A stretch of DNA of 64,000 nt from Apostichopus japonicus. Its lineage: Eukaryota > Echinodermata > Holothuroidea > Aspidochirotida > Stichopodidae. The stretch is taken from NCBI RefSeq assembly GCF_037975245.1, contig NC_092576.1, forward strand, positions 45,173,111 to 45,237,110. Direction: 5' to 3'. Each line of letters begins with the position of its first letter. Position 1 is the stretch's first letter. The notes under the pieces were generated by a model. It saw only the letters and a program-made list of their open reading frames with translations, made no database searches and had not been told where the DNA came from. This document shows positions 58,699-64,000 of the stretch, one piece after another. The translations under genes were made by a program, and so were the position numbers.

Positions 58699-58847
58699 CT
58701 TGTCATTGAGCCAGTTTGGGTAGATAAGGCTTTTGAAATCATCGTATTCCAACACCTCCCCACACACATGGTAACGTTGCTCCTTGTGAATCCTTTTTAG
58801 GTTGGTCCTCTCAGATTGTTTTAATTCTTGCAAGAGTTGGTCTGTCT
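58699..58847 (-). CDS. Exon 4: linker and start of the Ulp1 domain
   Basis: It starts after a CAATCCTCAG acceptor and ends at AAG|GTAACA. The charged linker is TDQLLQELKQSERTNLKRIH. The exon ends IYPNWLNDK, the W-L-N-D motif that opens Ulp1/SENP domains, and joins in phase 0 to VMNAY in exon 5. A phase-1 donor at the end of exon 3 would connect it to the transposase part. This 3-4 join is the least certain in the gene. Confidence 0.72.
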
Positions 58848-59029
58848 CTGAGGATTGACATAATTTGTGGGTTAATGGTGCAGCAATGTCCAGTGCTATA
58901 CTTTATTTTAGTACATACTGTCGTCTTCACATTAAGTAGTTGAACATGGTAGCTTCTGCCATTCAAAGGCCATTATATTTCAAATGAGAAAAGTCCTTGA
59001 TGTGACAAGTTTCCTGCAAATATATGTCA

Positions 59030-59400
59030 TAGTGAAGCTGAAGCACAATGATAATTTAAGGGGGGGGGGGGTGGGTCTGTTGGTAGATAAAGGATATCAT
59101 TTATGATTTTTAGATATCATGCTTCAAGATACAGGTGGGTTAAATGTTACACATTATAAACAAAAAACAGTATTTTTTTTTATACTTAAAAAGTAGTTAT
59201 CATTTCAGGAGTTTCTCACCACTGGATTTGTCACCACTGCCTGTTGCTTCGAAATGTACCCTCTTTTTGGGGGGTGGGTCTGTTGGTAGACAGGAAATTA
59301 TCTATGTCTATTAGATCATGTTTGCATATAAAGACAGGTGAAATATTGCACATTTTAAGCACAAAGCAGCAAAAATATTGCTGGGATATTGGAAAATTAT
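59030..59400 (+). repeat. Two-copy tandem repeat in the intron
   Basis: GGGGGGTGGGTCTGTTGGTAGA begins the unit at about 59,068 and 59,270. Each is followed by similar sequence up to ACAGGTG-AA-T-TT-CACATT. Copies are diverged. Confidence 0.5.
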
Positions 59401-60585
59401 TGGTTTCGATTAGAAATCGGAACCTTCATAGTCATGATTGTGAGTTTAAATTATTCCTAGTAGTGGATCAAATGGTGGTCAAAGTTTAACATGGGTCAAG
59501 CATCGGTAACAAAATATGACTTTGTATTTATCCATCCATGAATAGGCAGAAACCAATTAATATTGTTAAACTAATGACCATGCGCTTCACAACATTATTG
59601 CTCTACAATTCCGAAGTGGGAAAATGATTTCTGAGGCTTGCTTTCATATTGCCAAGGAATCTGAAAGCAATTATACTTTTCTACAAATTACTTGGGCTAA
59701 AGGTAACTATGTGATCGCGATGGTGTGTGTATGCAAGCATACTTGGTATATAAGTAGCCCTTAGTGAGCAGAATGCTTTTCATGGTCACTTAAGGTCAAC
59801 AGAGGCAAACGACTGAAGAGTTCTGATGTCCAAATATCTCTAGAAGATAGTCGCTTGATGTTCAATTTGGTTTGTAGGTATCCATGAGAATATCATTTCC
59901 ATGGGTTTTCATGGGGTGTCAAAGGTCATTTGAGGTGAACTGAGCTCAAAGTCTGAAAATTTTGTAAATGCAGTGTCTGAAAAACTCGGGAAAGTGCGCT
60001 TTAACATCAAAGTTCATATGTAGCTAACCCTTGGTGAGCAGATGATGCCTATTTTTCTTGGAGGTCAAAGGTAATTTGTTGTCAACTGAGGTGATAGTCT
60101 GTAAACATTGTAAAAACGATATATCAAGATGGGAAAGTAGATGACTCCTACTGTTTATCATGGCAAATAACAATCACTTGAGGTCTTCTGAAGAAAAAGT
60201 AAGAAAACTGTTGAAACAGGTTATATCAATCAGTAACAGTTGCTACAACTTCATCCTTGGTATGGAGGTTAAAGTCATGCCAGGTAACTTCCTAAAGCAA
60301 ATGATCTGAAAAATGTAAGTATCAGCACTGAAGAAGTGAAAGTTGGTTTGAAATTCAGCCATCAATGTGTAGGTACTCATCAATAGTTACTGTCAAACCA
60401 TTGTATGACATTGGACATTTCTGGTGAGTAACACAGAAGTTGTATCCAAAGTTGCATCACACATATGCAAGTAACCAATGACTCAATTGACTTTCTGGTT
60501 TGTAAATGATGACAGAAACTTATTTTTACAACAATTGTCTGCCGTCCATGATCATATCAGGTGATGCTACCTTAGGTAAAGCTAC

Positions 60586-61556
60586 CACCATACCTATTTC
60601 TAAAGTTATAAATTATACCTGTTCTGTTTGTCATCTTTGACTGTTTTGCCTTTTTCATCTTTTTCTTTCTTTGAGGCAGTGGACGAAGGGCTGATTTCTT
60701 GCCAGACTGGTGTAGAGGCAACTGGCTTTCTCTTGGTATGGTCTGTTCCAGTTCAGCACATGCCAGTGTGAGTTGGGAGATGACATTTGACATGACATCA
60801 ACATCAGAGGAGAGAAAAGAGAGATCCTGCAGAACCTTCAGTTTTTCTCTGAGGCACTTCCGGGTAGAATGGATATACCGATTGCAGGTACTGGCTTCTT
60901 CACCACTGATGTCTGTCTCATCTTCCTGTTGGACAGGGCTCCCAGTATCAACTTCTTGATCATCTCTTAGGCAAGATTTGTACTGAACTTCCTTTGAAAG
61001 AAAACTCAAGTCCAGGTTAAAATATGCACTGTTTTCATACAGTGGACTCAGGCTGTTCCAGGTGGCATCACTGTGTGCAAATATTGCAAAGAGATGTTTG
61101 CATGGCATGAGGTTCTCCATAAATGCAGCACATTGACATTTGGGGAATGATTTTGAGTCCCCAAGGAACACTTCATACCATTGTAAGGAATTTTCACTTT
61201 TCACCTGAAAAATATTTTCACCAACCTTTTGGACATCCTTTGATTTGTAGTGAGCGGCCGCACTTATCTTTGTCAGGCAGTGCTTAACAAAGGCTCTCGG
61301 TCGATCATGCAAAAATGCTGGCACTTGTGGGTTGTATGCCTTGTACTGGCTACTGAAGGCATAGTTTTTTCTTGTGTAGGACATCAGTTGATCTGGTATG
61401 AAGTCCAACACCAGAGTTTCAGCCAATGAAGAGACAGTGTTTGTTGTTGTCAGCTTAAGGTAGAACTGATTCAGTGTTCTGTTAAGTGCTTCTACTCCAT
61501 TGTTTGTTGTGACTGATACATTGAAGCCAGGCAGTGCATATGCTCTGCACCATCAC
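60586..61556 (-). pseudogene. Exon 3: MULE transposase C-terminal part and SWIM zinc finger
   Basis: It starts after a TTTACTTAACAG acceptor. The first codon in the expected phase is TGA (61554-61556). It then reads on without a stop for over 300 codons. VTTNNGVEALNRTLNQF carries the Glu of the DDE transposase triad. CQCAAFMENLMPCKHLFAIF is a SWIM zinc finger (C-x-C...C-x-H), the usual partner of MULE transposases. An acidic stretch, a Cys/Arg helix (STRKCLREKLKVL) and a Lys-rich basic tail (KKKMKKAKQSK) that could be a nuclear signal follow. The exon likely ends at a phase-1 donor near 60,586-60,589. Confidence 0.75.
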
Positions 61557-62447
61557 TGTTAAGTAAATGGGTAATGGTCAGCATTGAACTGTACTGAAAT
61601 ATAAACATTTACTGTCTCTTTCATGAAATTGCAATTCTCCTCATTTCATTTTTACTATTGTTGACAGTTTTACCACTAAGTGCTTGTTGTTAGATCATAT
61701 GCAACTTACAGAGTTCACAGAAGTTAAATTCACATGAAGTGGATAGACTATTAAAAGTATCACAAAACTGGACTGTACTTTCCGGTAATTGTACTAAGGA
61801 TTCGAGTAGTACCAAGTGTAGCAGAACTAGCAAGCATTGAATTTGAGCTGGCTTTATTTTAACATCAAAGTACTTAGATATTAAAAGTTCAACTGAATCA
61901 TTATCAATCAAACACTCAGTCATTTACTTGTAAGCCTTAGCTAGAACCTTTGAAGACACTGCACACTTGAACATACGTGTTATCTGTATGAACAAGTATC
62001 AGGAAAGCTAAGTAACGCAATGTATAGTTACTGTAAGGCCGTACCTATGTGGCATCCAATTTATCTTGCAGGGAATACATCAATTAGATAGTGAATATAG
62101 AGTTACTGACAATGCAAAAATTTTGTTTTATTGTAACAATGTTGTCCTAATGAAAACTAGTCATCACACATGCATGTCAATGTATGACACGTTTATAACT
62201 AGAAAGACAATGTACTTATATTTATATTAGTTGATTAATACCAAATATCTTTTATGTACCAGTTATGTGAATAAAAGCTTGGGCAAAAATTGATACGACC
62301 TTACAGTTATTGTCTATTAACTTAAATGGAATGATTTATTTTGTGAATGATTCTTGGGAGCTATAAATCACAAGTAAGAAGGAAAGCAAATGGCTGGATT
62401 TCATTTTGGAAGTATTGCCTTAATTTTATAATGAAGCAATAACATAC
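61557..62447 (-). other. Intron between exons 2 and 3
   Basis: No exon recognised. The minus-strand frame at 61690-61923 has no transposase motif. Confidence 0.5.
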
Positions 62448-62630
62448 CTGACATATGCCAAGCCATCTAGTCTCAGTGTATGCTTTCACTCTGTTGTTTG
62501 AGGCGTACAACTTGCTTGAACGCAAAATGTGGATCCCTTTGTCACACTTTTCTTTTGAGTTTGCTGTTGCAATGTCCCTCAGCATTTTTCAAGAGGTGGT
62601 GTTGGTTGTCAGTGGTTAGTTGGTTTTTTC
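62448..62630 (-). pseudogene. Exon 2 of the MULE-type transposase gene, frameshifted
   Basis: From TTTATTCCACAG to CAG|GTATGT. It encodes LRDIATANSKEKCDKGIHIL and ETRWLGICQ, the helical insert between the second Asp and the Glu in MULE transposases. The entry phase from exon 1 fits NQLTTDNQHHLLK, but an A5 run at about 62,588 puts the rest one base out of frame. Confidence 0.65.
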
Positions 62631-62983
62631 CTGTGGAATAAAAAAGATGTTTCATGGTTAGTGTTAAATTGGTGTGGGAAACAACAAAGAAGTAGCCTTC
62701 TACTTAACTTAGGTTCTGTGAAAGTGGCTGGTTCAAATCGAAAATGAACTATCAAAGCTGTGGAATCCTTCAGTGTTAACCTTTAGCCCAAAACAGTCTT
62801 ATGTACATACTGATAGTATGTGGTAAACAATGCTGGAAATGATAAAGCCAACTAATGCCCTCACCATTTATGACATGACCTATTCTAGAACAGAGTGGGT
62901 ACATACTAGTAGAAAGTTGATAAGTAGATTTGTGTTGCAGTCTAGTGCCTGTATTTGATGATAAAAGTTAGATTGAAACCCAC

Positions 62984-63977
62984 CTTCCCTGCACCAGCGG
63001 ATTCAAGCTTGCTCTCTGTGAAAGCTGCAAACATACTTGTGAGCCTCTGGAAACACATCTTGAAGGGCCTGATACTCTGGTTCAGAATAGTCGATCACAA
63101 AGAATCGAGGTTTTCACCGAAGGTTCCACTCCTTGATGATTGAAAGGGCCTCTGCAATATGTGCAGTCGTCTCACTCTCACAGATAAATGTTGCAACAGG
63201 TGTATAACCAACATTTGTCCTTACAACCATTATGAATAAGGGGAGGGCATATTTAGTTGTACGGTAGGTGGCATCAAGCAGTACTAGTTCTCCATATCTT
63301 TCTAGTAGCATCTTCTGTTGCACTGTCTGGTAGATGAAGAGGAAAGTGTTTTTCCTTACATATGGCTCATCACTATTATCATCTAAATCGTTATCATCAG
63401 TTAGGGGAAAACATCTTTCTGTAAAAATGTGTGCCTCTCTGATATGTTTTGACGCTTGTTCATGACTTTCCTCGCTCGTGCATTTCCGAAGGAAGAAGTT
63501 CGATGACTTTTCTTTCTCTTTCCAATCAGCAACTTTATTTTCCAGATTTTCTTGGTCCAGTCCAGAAAATCTACCTGCAACTAATGCATGATGCACATGG
63601 TTTTGGATGGCATGGCAGCTTGGAAAATATGCTCTGTCATTTGATGTTGGTTTGACCTGATTTGCTGGGCATAGTTCCGACTCCACAAATGTTTTAAGGA
63701 CTCGCTTAATTAATGGCACTGATGTGATACTTAATGAGACATATTCATGTATTTTGTCCCTTACAGCTGCATCAATTGGTTTGGAAAAACCACTTTCAAT
63801 GGACACTTTGTGATTTTTCTGGGATTGGTGCAATGGTAGTTTGACATGAATTATCTGCTCTGGATTGGTATCAGCCTCTTTGGAGTGAATCGTCTGGTGT
63901 AGTTTTTCCATTGTCTTCTGTTTTTCTCTTTGGCCAGCAGTTTTTGACAGTTTGAATGCATTGTATCTGGAAGACAA
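62984..63977 (-). pseudogene. Exon 1 (first seen): CARF-like N-terminal region and MULE transposase core
   Basis: It probably starts after a TTTGTCTTCCAG acceptor near 63,969, so earlier exons lie outside the window. Residues 60-170 match the region shared by CARF (ALS2CR8)-like proteins and their transposon relatives: VTSVPLIKRVL-type helix, FPSCHAIQNHVHHAL, RFSGLDQENL. The transposase begins with LLERYGELVLLDATYRTTKY (first catalytic Asp) and goes on to FFVIDYSEPEYQAL (second Asp) and FHREQA. Two in-frame TGA codons (63114-63116 and 63003-63005) stand where relatives have Trp. The exon ends at GAAG|GTGGGT. Role in a live copy: cut-and-paste transposition, or transcription control if domesticated. 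Confidence 0.75.
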
Positions 63978-64000
63978 ATTTTGAAGCCATGGATTTTTGA

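Noticed and set aside
61554..63116. TGA read as tryptophan by an alternative nuclear code
   Set aside because: No animal is known to use this nuclear code, and element A uses TGG for Trp in long intact frames. Mutation or assembly error is simpler.

Overview
The window is nuclear DNA of an animal. Genes are split by GT-AG introns, intergenic DNA is AT-rich, and mobile elements fill much of the sequence: LTR retrotransposons, a Penelope-like element, many hAT-like terminal-inverted-repeat elements and a DIRS-like gag fragment. The mix fits a marine invertebrate. An echinoderm or hemichordate is my guess; I see no diagnostic host marker. Apart from one split minus-strand gene at the right end, I recognise no ordinary host gene.

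Layout. 1-2,960: GC-rich remnant of a retrotransposon ORF1 with a Cys/His finger, minus strand. 2,961-26,619: AT-rich DNA with hAT-like elements carrying long G and C runs, several nested in each other, plus a diverged direct duplication (about 6.3-7.3 kb and 11.8-13.2 kb), tandem repeats, TA microsatellites and a 63-bp-arm palindrome. 26,624-41,396: a complete young Ty3/gypsy-type element with 764-bp LTRs differing at one base that I found. Its RNase H region is split by a 5.4-kb DNA element that has arrays of short palindromic motifs at both ends and a BEN-domain gene fragment inside. 43,404-48,643: a second LTR element, 5.24 kb, with CsRn1-type gag and 527-bp LTRs, broken by about seven 1-nt frameshifts. 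50,290-51,430: a minisatellite of about 120 bp per unit.

51,864-63,977 and beyond, minus strand: a multi-exon gene reading MULE-type transposase (CARF-like), SWIM zinc finger, Ulp1/C48 SUMO-type protease, then PHD finger. One intron holds a three-level nest: an outer hAT-like element, inside it a Penelope-like element with a candidate hammerhead ribozyme, and inside that an inner hAT-like element with a perfect 8-bp duplication.

How the parts relate. Each retroelement is its own unit (gag, protease, RT, RNase H, integrase). The most interesting unit is the transposase-protease-reader gene. Its five 3' exons (Ulp1 and PHD) join in phase with no stop, while the transposase exons carry three in-frame TGA codons and one frameshift. 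The second candidate is the BEN-domain cargo of the 5.4-kb element.
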